The notes below the pieces were generated by a model. That model saw only the letters and a list, made by a program, of their open reading frames with translations, did no database searches and was not told the origin of the DNA. A stretch of 64,000 nucleotides of DNA. Source: Acanthosepion esculentum. Taxonomy: Eukaryota; Mollusca; Cephalopoda; Sepiida; Sepiidae. Of this stretch, positions 50,531 through 61,646 are shown piece after piece. The stretch's first letter is position 1. The number at the start of each line of letters is the position of its first letter. Both the position numbers and the translations under genes were made by a program. The stretch lies in NCBI GenBank assembly GCA_964036315.1, contig OZ038478.1, positions 142,142,565 through 142,206,564 on the forward strand, in the 5' to 3' direction.

Positions 50531-51011
50531 AATATAAGTTACATCAGTCGTGAACTACCGACAGCAGCAACAACTAAAATGGATTGCACATGTAATTTTA
50601 ATGAGAAATTAATGACATAATCCAGATGTTAACATTCAGCGCCACATCAAATCGATGAATCGGAAGGAGAACCACATTACTACTGAAATTTATGTTAGTA
50701 GGGCCCGTCCAACCCTCAAAACAGAGAGGCCGCTGTATTCTGCCCGTAGGGCAAATTCAAGACGTACTCTCGCTAAGGGAGTGGGAAAGAGATAAAATAA
50801 CACGGACATTGGAAAATAAAGACTAACCCAGTCGAGATAATAGGAGGGCAAAACCAAACTGTGGAGGTTGGGAATCTCGACTTGGATCATAACTAAAGAG
50901 ATAGCCGGGAACAGGCCGGGAACAACACTTACTCACATTAACTAGGTACACTTAAGCTTGTCTAACCTAACCAAGGGGAGGGTTCCACAAGAAACCACCC
51001 CGATGTGACTT
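50531..51011. other. unassigned, likely LINE 3' region
   Basis: Part of this (from about 50690) is GC-richer and follows, on the minus strand, the stop of the Tx1-like LINE frame; it is probably that element's 3' region. 50560-50600 resembles 11905-11945. Confidence 0.4.
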
Positions 51012-52206
51012 AGGTTGACCTAGAAAAGAAAATCAAGGCTAGACCTGTTCAAACGAACCAAGCTCGCTTCTTTTACCCACCTTTCGCTGAAGACTGTCGC
51101 ATGCAATCGTTTTCTATCAGTTCTAATCTTCATCTTGAGATGATGCTCAAAGAATCGGAATAGATCCTGATAAGAAAGACGATTGCCTCGCAAGACTCGC
51201 GAGACGAGGCTAGCAGCGTCAGAAACACAATTCGTTTCACCCCGGAATACGGGGGCGACACATTGGCACACGCGTATGCACGATCAATGGATACGAGTAC
51301 TTCGGGAGCGAGACGAGCCGTCAGCATGCCGACACGGTCCCATAAGGGTCGGACCCGGGGGCAATGGTAGAAGGCGTGCGAAGCCGTTTCCTCTAAACCA
51401 AGGCCACACCGTTCACAGTCTGGCAAATCCGCCAAGCCCCATATGAAAGCCTTGTCGTTGAGAGACAGCCGATTTCGAGCCAATCGCCAGGTAAGCGAAA
51501 ACTCAGGGTTACTGAGATAATCCGCCGTTGGCGCCCAAGACCAGTAGGAGCGAAACTCCTCTTCCGAAAAGCAGAGCGTATCACATAGGGAATCCTTCGC
51601 GCGACCCTCCACTAATCCCCGATAGAAGACCTTCCTAGGCCGTGAAAGGTCATTGGACCGGGGAATAGCCTTCAAGGCTGACCGACACTCGCGGAGGAAA
51701 AGCGATTGATCCCGGGGATCTCCTTTAGTCAATGCGCGGCGTAGGAAAGCCAACCGAGAGGCACGGATGTGACACATCAAGTGTGGCATTCCCAGCCCCC
51801 AATGACACGAACGTCTGTTGACCTTGTTCTCGCCTCCCCTCCATAAAATGGAGGATAGCGATCGCTCGAGCGCCTTCATGTGGGCCTCACAGAGAGTAAG
51901 TTCTGACAATCGATAAAGAATCAGGGGCAAAATGTATGTAACACACACGTCCGCCCTGTCCTTCACGGACAACCTCCGTTGATTCCAAGTCTTACCGGCA
52001 GAATCGACATTTGCTACTACTTCTGACCAATTCTTCTCCAGCTGGAGGTCGGGTCCAAACCACACTCCAAGAATGCGGACAGGACCGTCCGTCCAACCGA
52101 AGCGTCCTGGAAGATCATGCCCCATCCAGGCACCTAACCGCAAAACTGACGTCTTGTCGCGGTTTATCCTGGCCCCTGTCACCTTCTCGTACCGATCAAA
52201 CGACAT
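51012..52206 (-). pseudogene. Tx1/L1-like LINE ORF2, C-terminal part
   Basis: A minus frame of 358 codons starts mid-protein: YEKVTGARINRDKTSVLRLG, GPVRILGVWFGPDLQLEKNW, RADVCVTYILPLILYRLSEL, SCHWGLGMPHLMCHIRAS and LTWRLARNRLSLNDKAFIWG, then a zinc-binding CERCGLGLEETASHAFYHC (zf-RVT type). After a frameshift near 51150-51200 the tail SYQDLFRFFEHHLKMKIRTD and FSERWVKEASLV runs to a stop. This is the thumb/connection and C-terminal zinc region of a Tx1-type LINE. The RT catalytic core is missing. The 5' break coincides with a Helitron 3' end fragment at 52207. Confidence 0.87.
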
Positions 52207-52289
52207 CTGTTAATTCGATTGATAGCGATTACTGTATGAATCGTACGATTTTTGTATCAAGCACGGGCAACGCCGGGCCATGCTGCTAG
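52207..52289 (+). mobile_element. Helitron 3' end fragment
   Basis: This ends CTGCTAG (CTAG 52286-52289) followed by T. It shares GATAGCGATTRCTGTATGAR and the GCACGGGCAACGCCGGGCCA hairpin-like block with 8986-9046. Unlike the other copies it is not followed by an AT tract. Confidence 0.6.
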
Positions 52290-52603
52290 TAGAGAATAAA
52301 TATGAAGGGAAACTCTAAAGTCAGTGACCCGTACTCCATCGATAGAAATAATAAGCCCAAATGTGCTTGGTTTATCAATAATCTAATTTGCCTTTTTGTT
52401 TGAATGACATTATTAACGACCATTTTCTTTTCTCTGTGGCAGGTAAGAAAACAGCCATCCTTATAAACAGAGCAATTTCAAAGAGAAAAATAAATTGGTG
52501 ACAAGACAATTTCGCATGGATTAAATATTTTGTAAGTTCAAAAGAATATGACAATGTTTACAATAACCGTTCTTATCTCCTTCATTCTTTGTGGTTGCCG
52601 CAG
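52290..52603 (+). other. probable intron sequence upstream of protocadherin-like exon
   Basis: Holds a short block (CTCCATCGATAGAAATAAT) related to the Helitron interior at 8446-8464, and ends in a pyrimidine-rich run leading to the acceptor at 52601-52603. Confidence 0.5.
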
Positions 52604-53208
52604 CATTTAATTACACCGTAGAAGAAAAGAAGGCCTTTGGTAATAATGAAACCGACTTGGTTATGGTCAAAGACATGTATAATGATTCCACGGCAAACCA
52701 GCCCAGTGACACGCAGTACCAATTAAAGTTTATTGTGAAAGATAGTAAAGTTCCGGTCCAATCAGCCACAGCAAATTTGTCAGTGTCCCGGGTAATCAGT
52801 AATGAAAGCTCCAATTTATCTGGGCTCCAGCCCGACGATAAGGAAACTTCGTACCGTTACTTATTCATTGTTATAGCTCTGAACACCATTATACTGTTTG
52901 TCGGACTATTTTTAGCATTGAAAATATGTCAGATCGCCCGGAATTATCGAAGCGACAGGCGCAATGGCGCAAATCATATGGAACCCTTGGATGCATCCAG
53001 GTGCCAACCACCAACCTCCCAGTGTATGCCATCATCTTACATATACACAGGTCTTGAGCTCACTCCTTTATCGACGGAGAATAATCCTGAAGGTATCAGT
53101 ACGTTTAGGAGTCCCAAAAGATGTCCATATTGCGATACTAATGTTTTCAGTCCTTGTACAAGTTCTGAAATGTTACAAACGTCAACTCTAAGCGCTGGAC
53201 ATCATCGG
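52604..53208 (+). CDS. protocadherin-like exon (membrane-proximal domain, TM helix, start of cytoplasmic tail)
   Basis: Bounded by a plausible acceptor (TTGCCGCAG ends at 52603) and a strong donor (CGG|GTAAGT at 53209). Read in frame it gives FNYTVEEKKAFGNN, DLVMVKDMYNDSTANQPSD, YQLKFIVKDSKVPVQSATAN and LSVSRV, which resemble the end of a cadherin repeat. After that comes a hydrophobic membrane helix (YLFIVIALNTIILFVGLFLA), a basic stop-transfer RNYRSDRRN, and a tail with CPYCDTN. NxS/NxT sites lie on the extracellular side. Octopus genomes carry a greatly expanded protocadherin set used in neural adhesion; this fits one. The exon is intact (605 nt, about 200 codons), but no partner exon is seen in the window. 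Confidence 0.6.
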
Positions 53209-53401
53209 GTAAGTATTTTTTATACATTGAAATATTTTTTGTATTTTGATCTTTTTTTTAATGGGGTAAGGGGTAACCATGTAAAGTCATTATGTCTTAC
53301 ATGTATTGTAATTATCGATCGATTCCCTCTATCAATTATATCCGCAAGGGTATTGTATCACAAATTTCTACAATGATCCAATTCGTTTTGTTTATTTATA
53401 C

Positions 53402-53455
<54 letters not shown>

Positions 53456-54825
53456 GTGTGTATACCTACATATTGATCAAATATTATCTTTCTTCCATGA
53501 ATTATTTAAACTTGTGTCTCCATCTTTGTAGTTTTGATTGTGTTTCGTCCGATTCATTCTTCATTTGCTAATCCTTTTTAGTGCAGGACTACAACGCTCC
53601 GTTAAAAAGAAATTATTCTTTATATTGCCATTAAAAAAACAGTGAAGATAAAATGCAAATGAGGAATTTTTCCTTTTGCCTACGGGAGGGGATGTGAACA
53701 TAGCTTCCTGGTTATTGGAACTGAAGTCGGGTTATATGACGATCCCACCTCCGACGAGCCGAAATTTTTGCGTTCATTTTCACACAAATACCATTTGGGA
53801 AAGTTATGTATCCATTTCTACTTGAATAGCAGGATAGACTGGGCTCTCTAAATTTGCAACCAGTCTAAGATATGAATAATTCTGATTTCAAAAGCAGATG
53901 GACATGGGGCTGGCAACTATCCATTAAAATGTCCATTTCTTACGGAAACCACAGCAGCAATACTGCCGTGGTGAAGCTATGATTTCTATCATTGTCGGAT
54001 CCATAGTTAAAACAGCATCGCTGTTAAGGGTTACCTTATTTTCCTAAAATTTTTAAGCCGCTTTCTCCCAGGCAAGAACTCATCCAAAAACCATCTTGAA
54101 TTATGAATGATTTAAAAGGAAATCGATTATTTGAATGATGAATATGTAAATGAAAAATTTCAATAAATATTTTCATTTTTCTATGGTTGCCCATCAATTG
54201 GCAGTTCCATTTTATATTCAAAGATTATTACGTAGGAAATATACCTGATGCAGCTGAAAGGTGTATCGGTAAATTAATTTAACAAAAAAGTACATTAAAA
54301 TAAAATACTAGTCGGAAAATATAACAGGAGAAACTTTGCTCTCTTGAGGTTGAGAGTGTTCAAATCAGAATATTACTAGTGAACAACTTTCATTTTATAA
54401 GACGTGTAAAATAGGTAACTTATACCAAATATTCAAATCAAGCATTTTAGAAAACATCTACACCGCAGATTCACCCGTTGTTGAAATAGGAGGAGGAGAA
54501 AAGACAGATTCACGTCTTTCCTAAGGACATTTGTTCAAAAGTGAATGCAAAAAATAGTTCAGAATTTAAACTTTGCTCTCCGGTACCAATTTCAGCGCTG
54601 ATATTTTTTACGCCATATGTACATCCACTCTGCTTTTAGAATTCATAATAATAATAATAATAAATACTAAAAATATTAGTTTGAACCAAATTTCTTTTTA
54701 AAATGTAACAATTATAGACGGAAAAATTTCTTTATTTTTTATTAAAATTGAAAGGATTCATTGCTTATGTTTTCTAACAATAACAGAATGAATGTTTTCG
54801 CCAAATTCATATTTCACACGCACAC
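53209..54825 (+). other. probable intron or intergenic, with possible short repeat
   Basis: Includes a GT tract (about 53410-53460), a possible short interspersed repeat at 53735-53840 related to 2925-3060, and an AAT tract near 54648. No exon is recognised. Confidence 0.4.
53410..53461. repeat. (GT)n microsatellite
   Basis: A GT tract after a short TA tract. Confidence 0.95.
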
Positions 54826-54845
54826 ACAATACATACATACATACA

Positions 54846-54876
<31 letters not shown>
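54826..54876. repeat. (ATAC)n microsatellite
   Basis: ATAC units abut the truncated 5' edge of a Gypsy element. Confidence 0.95.
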
Positions 54877-54879
<3 letters not shown>

Positions 54880-56495
54880 AAGAGCACTACTTCCGGCTGA
54901 GAAGAATTACTCTCAGACAGAGAAAGAGGCGTTAGGAATAATATTTGCAGTAGCGAAATTTCACCGTTTTCTCCACGGTCGACATTTTAAGCTACAAACC
55001 GATCATAAGCCTCTAATTTCGATTTTTGGATCGAAAAAGGGTTTGCCGAAGCATACAGCAAACCGACTACAAAGATAGGCTACAATATTGCTAAATTATA
55101 ACTTCAGCATGGAGTACATACCATCCAGTAAATTTGGCTATGCGGATGGGCTCTCCAGGTTAATTCCTAAAAGGAGCGAACCATTAGAAGACACGGTAAT
55201 TGCTTCACTGAAATCGGAAGAAGACCTGAAATTTACCGTGTGTAATGCAGTTCGGGAACTTCCGGTAACTCTAGAAAAAATAAAAGAAGAAGCCACCAGG
55301 GACGAATATATCTTAAAAATAAAAGAGAAAATAGCCAAGAGGGACCAGTACATAATAAATGTGTTTTCCCTTTGCGATTCAGTAATTTATATAGAGAACG
55401 TGTGGTGATTCCATATACACTCCAAAAACAAATCTGAAAAGATTTACATACTGGTCATCCAGGCAGCATTAGGATGAAGAGCCTAATGCGAAGTTTTGTT
55501 TATTGGCCGAATATGGGCAGGGACATTTAGAATGCAGTAGCAAATTGTAAAGGCTGTGCTTTGGCTGCAAAGGCACCACCAGTAAAATATAATCCCTGGC
55601 CAAAAACAGACCTACCATGGTCTAGGTTGCATGTGGATTTTGCTGGTCCACTGAATGGATACCATTACATCATAGAAATGGATAGTTTCACAAAATGGCC
55701 TGAGATACAAAAGATAAGAAATCCGACGACGAAAGTACGAAAAACTTCCTGCTGGATTTGTTCGCAAGGTTTGGTGTAGAAGACACAATTGTGACGGACA
55801 ACGGAAGTCAATTTACGTCGAATCAATTTAAAGATTTCTGCAAGGAATATCATGTCGAACATATTACCACAGCTCCATATCACCCAAGATCTAACGGGTT
55901 AGCGGAAAACTTTGAAGACACCCTTAAAAGAGCTTTACAGAAAGCTAGGGAAATACCTGCAGATGAAGCCCTACAGAAGTTTCTACAGGTATACAGACGT
56001 ACCCCAAATAACGCAACACCAACGTCACAATCGCCAACCGAGGTGATGTTTGCACGTCGGGTAAGATCTGTCTTCAACAAATTATTACCGAAAAAGACAA
56101 AGTCAGGTACAGAAAAATTTATTCAAGTAAAGAAGTATAATCCTGGTGAAAAAGTATACTTTAAGGTATATAAACAGAATAAATCATTCTGGGAGTGTGA
56201 AAAAATAGAAAAGCGGATTGGCAACATGATGTACTTCGTGAAAGGTGAAAAATTTACGTGCAGACGGCACATTAACCAGATCAGACGACGCTCTTCAGAC
56301 GTGGTTGACAGCGCTCCAGTTGAAGATACACCTATGGAGGTGATTTTGATAAGTTTGAGCTTCCAACACCAGCAACGATGTTACCTGAGGTACGCCGATC
56401 CAAGAGAAAAAGAAAGGTAACTGACCATTTAAAAATGGATCCAAAACGTAGGAGTACCCTGAATATGGGAGAAGCACAAATCCTCGAGTAAGGGC
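54877..56495 (+). pseudogene. Ty3/Gypsy pol relic (RNase H - integrase order)
   Basis: Starts within RNase H: YSQTEKEALGIIFAVAKFHR, LHGRHFKLQTDHKPLISIFG, then a stop where W is expected, and MEYIPSSKFGYADGLSRL. The integrase follows: an H2C2 zinc region (HTGHPGSIRMK...CKGCAL), LHVDFAGPLNG (first D), VTDNGSQFTSNQF (second D), NGLAENFEDTL (E), and the tail REIPADEALQ to RRSKRKRK after a late frameshift. Protease and RT are missing, cut at an ATAC tract. The RNase H before integrase order is the usual Ty3/Gypsy one. At least two stops and two frameshifts make it inactive. Confidence 0.88.
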
Positions 56496-59400
56496 TGGCG
56501 CTGGTCCAAGGACAAGAACTGATCAGGCCAACTACCAACATCGCCCGGACAGCCCGAAAAGTAAACGGTTTGATTCTCATTCTTTTACCCCCCGACGGAC
56601 GGAAGGAGGGAAAAACATGACGTGTTACTACTGTGGGAAGGTCGGACACATGGCGGCGAATTGTTTCGCGAAGAAAAGTGCCGAACACAGAAGTGCAGTC
56701 TCGAACAAACCACAAGGGTTTATATCGTCGCATAAGGATCTCGGTAGGAAGATCAATGGTCAAATCAGAGAGGAATACAATCCATTTGTGTCGACCGGCT
56801 CCGTATGTCCGGTGGATGACCCCACGAAGAGGGTTAAAATCAAAATCCTAAGAGACACAGGAGCGACCCAATCTCTGATAATCGAAGAAGACATGCCGCG
56901 CGGATCAGAGACAGCCACGTTCGAACGAGTAGTTATACAAGGGGTAGAAAGTGGTTTTGTTAGCGTCCCGCTTCACCAGACCTCCCTTGACTCTGATATA
57001 GTATGTGGAACTATAGTCATCGGAGTAGTTGATAGTCTGCCTATGAAAGGTATATCGATGTTACTAGGAAATGACCTGGCTGACCCCATCCAAGAGTAGT
57101 GGAAAAACCGAGCGTCTCAGAGGAGACTGAGAAGATCGATGAAATGCAACCTGGAATATTCCCATCATGTGTGGTGACCCGAGCGAATGAAAGCCGAGGA
57201 GACGAGTGCCAGAATGGAAAGCGAGGACGAAGGGGCCGAGGTAGTTGACCTCTCCCAAACTTGCTTAGGCCATGAGATAGGATCGAACCCTATGATCGAA
57301 CAGACACCGACATCAAGCCCTAACCCGCGGAAGGAAACAACAGATGTCATGCCCACCATAGAAAGGTCTATGGCAATCGAACAGATGGAGGATAGGCAAA
57401 TCGCTCCCTGTTCGAAGAAACGTTACCTGGGGAAGAATTGAACAAGGTACCCTCAGGATATTACGTCGAGAACAACATCTTAATGCGGAAGTGGTGGCCC
57501 ACACACACACCCGCCCAGGAAGATTGGTCGAGTGTACATCAGTTGGTATTACCAAGGAGACACAGAGAGGAAGTGCTTCGGACAGCCCACGAAACACCCA
57601 TGGGAAGTCACTTAGGCATCCGTAAGACACACGAGCGAATCGGCAGATTTTCTACTGGCCCGGAATACGTGGGGATGTATCGAAGTATTGCCAGTCCTGC
57701 CATACCTGCCAGATGATAGGCAAACCAATAAAGCAAATCCCTGCTGACCCATTACACCCGATTTCTGCCTTTGAGGAATCATTATGCCGAATTCTCGTCG
57801 ATTGTGTTGGTCCCCTCCCCAAAACCAAGCACGGAAAACAATATTTACTGACTATCATGTGTGCCTCAACCCAGTTTCCTGAAGCAAACCCTCTGAGAAG
57901 CATTTCCGACGGGAAGATTACTAAGTCACTGACAAATTTCTTCTCTATGGTCGGATTACCTAAGGTGGTACAATCTGACCAAGGTTCGAACTTCACGTCC
58001 CGAATATTCCGGCAGGCTATGAACTCTCTAGGCATAAAGACAGTCACGTCGAGTGCATATAATCCCCAATCCCAAGGAGCTCCAGAGCGATTTCACTCTA
58101 CTCTAAAAACGATGATCCGGTCATACTGCTCAGATCATCAGAAAGATGGGACGAGGGTATCCCGTTCTTGATATTTGCCGCGAGAGACGCGCCACAAGAA
58201 TCACTGGGATTCAGCCCGTTCGATTTAGTATTCGGACACAAAGTGCGGGGACCTTTGTCTATGTTAAAGGATAGATGGTTGCAAGAAACCCCCACAAACG
58301 AATTGATTTTAGAATATGTATCCCGTTTTCGAACCAGATTGCACGAGGCTTATGAATTGGCACGAGAGATACTGAAAACAGCCTAAAACAAGATGAAGAG
58401 ACAGTATGATCGAAACACCATTGGAAGATTTCGGAGACAAAGTACAGGTGCTGTTACCGTTGTCTGGCCACCCACTGAAGGCTCGATTTCACGGTCCTTA
58501 CGAAATTTATCGGAAGGTTAGCGACCTCAACTTCATTGTGAACACTCCAGACAGAAGGAAAGGAACACAAATGTGACACATTAATATGCTCAAACCATAT
58601 TACGAGAGAGGGAAACCAAGCCCCGTCCTAGCCGTAGATGGACCCTTCTATGCCTCCAGTCATGCAGACGTAGACCCAGAAGTCCTGAAGAAAACGGATC
58701 ATCCCCTGAGGTTACCGAATTCAGAAATACTATCAAATATTTCGTCTAATCACTTAACCCCCGACGAAAAGAAGGAAGTAACCCATCTCATCCGAAACTT
58801 CCACGACTTATTCCCAGACGTACCCAGACGAACTAATATTGCTCAACACGATGTAGATGTCGGAAATGCCAAACCCGTTAAGCAACATCCATACCGTGTC
58901 AACCCGCAAGAAGGCGGAAATAATACGGCAAGAAGTGGAGTACATGCTTCACCATGGGATAATCGAACCGAGTCAGAGTAGCTGGTCATCTCCATGTGTA
59001 CTGGTCAAGAAACCTGATGGTTCGATACGGTTTTGCACGGACTACCGTAAGGTGAATACCTTTACCCACACCGATTCCCATCCCATTCCCCGAATGGATG
59101 ACTGTATAGATCAAATCGGTAAAGCGACGTATATCACCAAGTTGGATCTGTTGAAGGGTTATTGGTGCGTGCCTCTTACTGAGCGCGCCAAAGAAATATC
59201 AGCTTTCGTGACGCCTAATGGTCTATACAAATATCGCGTCATTCTCAGGCCACGTTCCAACGGATAATGAATCACTGTATGCGAGACCTACCTAATGTCG
59301 CGACGTATATCGATGACATAGTAATCTACAACACGAATATTACAACATTACTGAACGTTTTCGTTAGGCTCCGACAAGCGAATCTTACTATCCACCTGTC

Positions 59401-59801
59401 GAAAAGTGAGTTTGGAAAGGCCGAATTGACATACTTGGGTCATACATTAGGATATGGCAAAATCTCCCCCATTGACGCTATGGTTCAAGACATCTTGAAC
59501 GTCCCAGCCCCACAGAATATCAGGAGACTAAGGCGGTTCCTTGGAATGGCCGGATACTATCGGAAATTCTGCAGGAACTTTTCTGATGTAGCGTCACCGA
59601 TCACCCAGCTGTTATCAAAGAAAGCCAAATTTGTTTGGACAATCCTGTCAGAGATCATTCGAACAGATTAAGTCTTTGCTATGTTCTGACCCTATTCTGA
59701 AGGCCCCAGATTTTTCACAACCTTTTAGCCTGGCGGTCGATGCCAGTGATGTTGGAATGGGCTCCGTTCTACTTCAAGTCGATTCTAATAAAAATAAATA
59801 G
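56496..59801 (+). pseudogene. Gypsy element with integrase before RT (Gmr1-like order), decayed
   Basis: Domains in order. Gag C-terminus with zinc knuckle CYYCGKVGHMAANC (about 56620). Protease with active site LRDTGATQSLI (about 56850). Integrase: HETPMGSHLG / KYCQSCHTCQ zinc region, LVDCVGPLPK (D), VVQSDQGSNFTS (D), QGAPERFHSTLK (E), then GPYEIYRKVSDLNFIV. RT: HDVDVGNAKPVKQHPYRVNP, SSPCVLVKKPDGSIRFCTDY, ITKLDLLKGYW (motif A), VATYIDDIVIY (motif C) and FLGMAGYYRKFC. Start of RNase H: FSLAVDASDVGMGSVLLQ. A small deletion removes the motif B region at about 59245, and several frameshifts occur. It is cut at about 59801 by a LINE fragment. The integrase-first order is known from Gmr1-like Gypsy elements. 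Confidence 0.86.
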
Positions 59802-60036
59802 CGAGGATTGAGTAGAATCATTTCAGATATGTATGAAGCACACTCATGAGTGGGGAGCTTAAATACAGCATCCCAGGGGACATCGCGGAGGAAGTCCCGA
59901 AACGAGTCCCAGTCAGCCCGTTGGTAGCGGAAAGGGGTTCTGGTGGTAGGAGGTGCTTTGCAGGGGGTGGGGCTGAAGGAGATACTAACAGACACGACAG
60001 CATTATCGGAGTTACCGGTAAAATTGTACAATAAAG
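59802..60036 (-). pseudogene. Jockey-like LINE endonuclease fragment
   Basis: On the minus strand the frame reads NFTGNSDNAVVSVSISFSP (the SD block, H to N), RYQRADWDSFRDFLRDVPWD and KLPTHECAS, the same stretch as in the LINE at about 47700-47900. It is a short fragment lodged at the end of the Gypsy relic. Confidence 0.8.
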
Positions 60037-60243
60037 CACATGCATTGTTGTTTAATGTCGTCTAGTTATCGCTTGCCATTTATATTGCCTTATAATTGCA
60101 TTGATAATAATTATAGATTCAAAAGAGAGCGGTTCTTAAATGTCTGAAGAATCTGAAATGACTGAGCAATCTATTCATAGAAAAAAAGAACCGCACTTTG
60201 TGCTAGGTTTTCGTTCTTTGCTGAAGTTATTGTTACATATTGC
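60037..60243. other. unassigned DNA
   Basis: No feature recognised. Confidence 0.4.
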
Positions 60244-60252
60244 GTTCGTTCC

Positions 60253-60304
<52 letters not shown>

Positions 60305-60313
60305 GGAACGAAC
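60244..60313. repeat. inverted repeat around an (AT)n tract
   Basis: GTTCGTTCCCC (60244-60254) and its exact reverse complement (60303-60313) flank a pure AT tract, so the 70 bases form one palindrome able to extrude a cruciform. Confidence 0.92.
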
Positions 60314-61349
60314 ATGGATGAAGGTCTACTGTTTAGTAAATGATTGATATGCATTTTTTATCTGTAGGCTTTTGATCGTTAAAGTCGTGCAACACCAAGT
60401 GAAAAATTAATTAATTTGCAAATATTTGCCAATCTAACTGTAAGCGCAATTCTCTACGTCAAGTATATTATATGCCGGCTTCCTTCTATATTACAGGTAT
60501 TGCACAAACCTTTTTGTTACTTACGGTATTGGTGAATGCTTCGATGGACATGAGATAGCCATGCCTTGATCTACAGTAGGCACTCTTTTCTCTTTATAAA
60601 TATTTACACACCTATATACATACACACACAAGCATACACACATACACACATAAACACACACACACACACATATATATATGTATATATTCATACTCATGTT
60701 TATGTAATTTTTTCGAAAATATATGCGTATGAAGGTGAACATTCTTGCGTATATATTCAAATGCGCATATGCACCGATACATTCCGATGTATTTAGGAAT
60801 GTAGGATATTCAAAGATTTTTGCACATATTCTATATCGATGAGAGTACGCCTCCTTGTGCTAGTATTTGTCTGTACCTGTGTATAAATATACAGGTATGT
60901 GCGCATGCATATGCAGATGTGTTCGTGCGGTAGTTTATCTTAAACATAGGTATGTGTGAATATGCGAATTTATACATGCTTGTCTAGGTATTTATGAGTG
61001 TGTGTTTGTGTGAGTGTGTATATCTTATTACTATAAACATTATATTTAGTGAGTGAACGTGTCTGTTTGTGGAAAACACTATTTTTAAACTGTGATATTA
61101 ATGTCGAATGGCATATAGATCGAAAGAAAATTATGTCTCCCAAGAGGAAGCATTTTTACTTTGTCGATATCTATATCGGTATACATTCATTTCGCGTCAG
61201 TTTTGAAAAAAATCATTAATTGATTATATATGTAGTTCAACGGATTTCAGATGTAAAATATTTTTTTATTCACTACTATAGTTTCGCAGATTTGGATCAT
61301 TATGCAATAAGTGCGCAAGAACAGGTTTTACTGCAACCATTTTTGGGTG

Positions 61350-61350
<1 letters not shown>
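60314..61350. other. unassigned DNA with CA/TG simple sequence
   Basis: A degenerate CA/TA tract lies at about 60605-60690. The remainder shows TATGTG-type low complexity. No gene is recognised. Confidence 0.4.

Positions 61351-61422
<72 letters not shown>
61351..61422. repeat. (AT)n microsatellite
   Basis: A pure AT tract adjoining a Helitron-like 3' end. Confidence 0.97.
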
Positions 61423-61423
<1 letters not shown>

Positions 61424-61490
61424 TAGCAGTAAAACCCGGCGTTGCTCGGGGTTTTATGTAGTTAAATTGCTTTGGGGTTTGAATTATTGA
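61423..61490 (-). mobile_element. Helitron-like 3' end (second subfamily)
   Basis: Read on the minus strand: AAACCCCGAGCAACGCCGGG, TTTTACTG, CTAG, then T of an AT tract. AAACCC can pair with GGGTTT as a short hairpin. The body differs from the three other Helitron ends in the window, so this is another subfamily. The 5' extent is unknown. Confidence 0.5.
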
Positions 61491-61605
61491 ACTTACGCAC
61501 GTATCCGAAGTTGTTAAGGTCACAGATAGCCCGGGAATCTCACTGTGAGTGTGCCTGTGTATGTACCTATCCAATTTGTACATTTGCATGTACAATTGTA
61601 AATGA

Positions 61606-61611
<6 letters not shown>

Positions 61612-61645
<34 letters not shown>
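61612..61645. repeat. (AT)n microsatellite
   Basis: A short AT tract. Confidence 0.95.
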
Positions 61646-61646
<1 letters not shown>

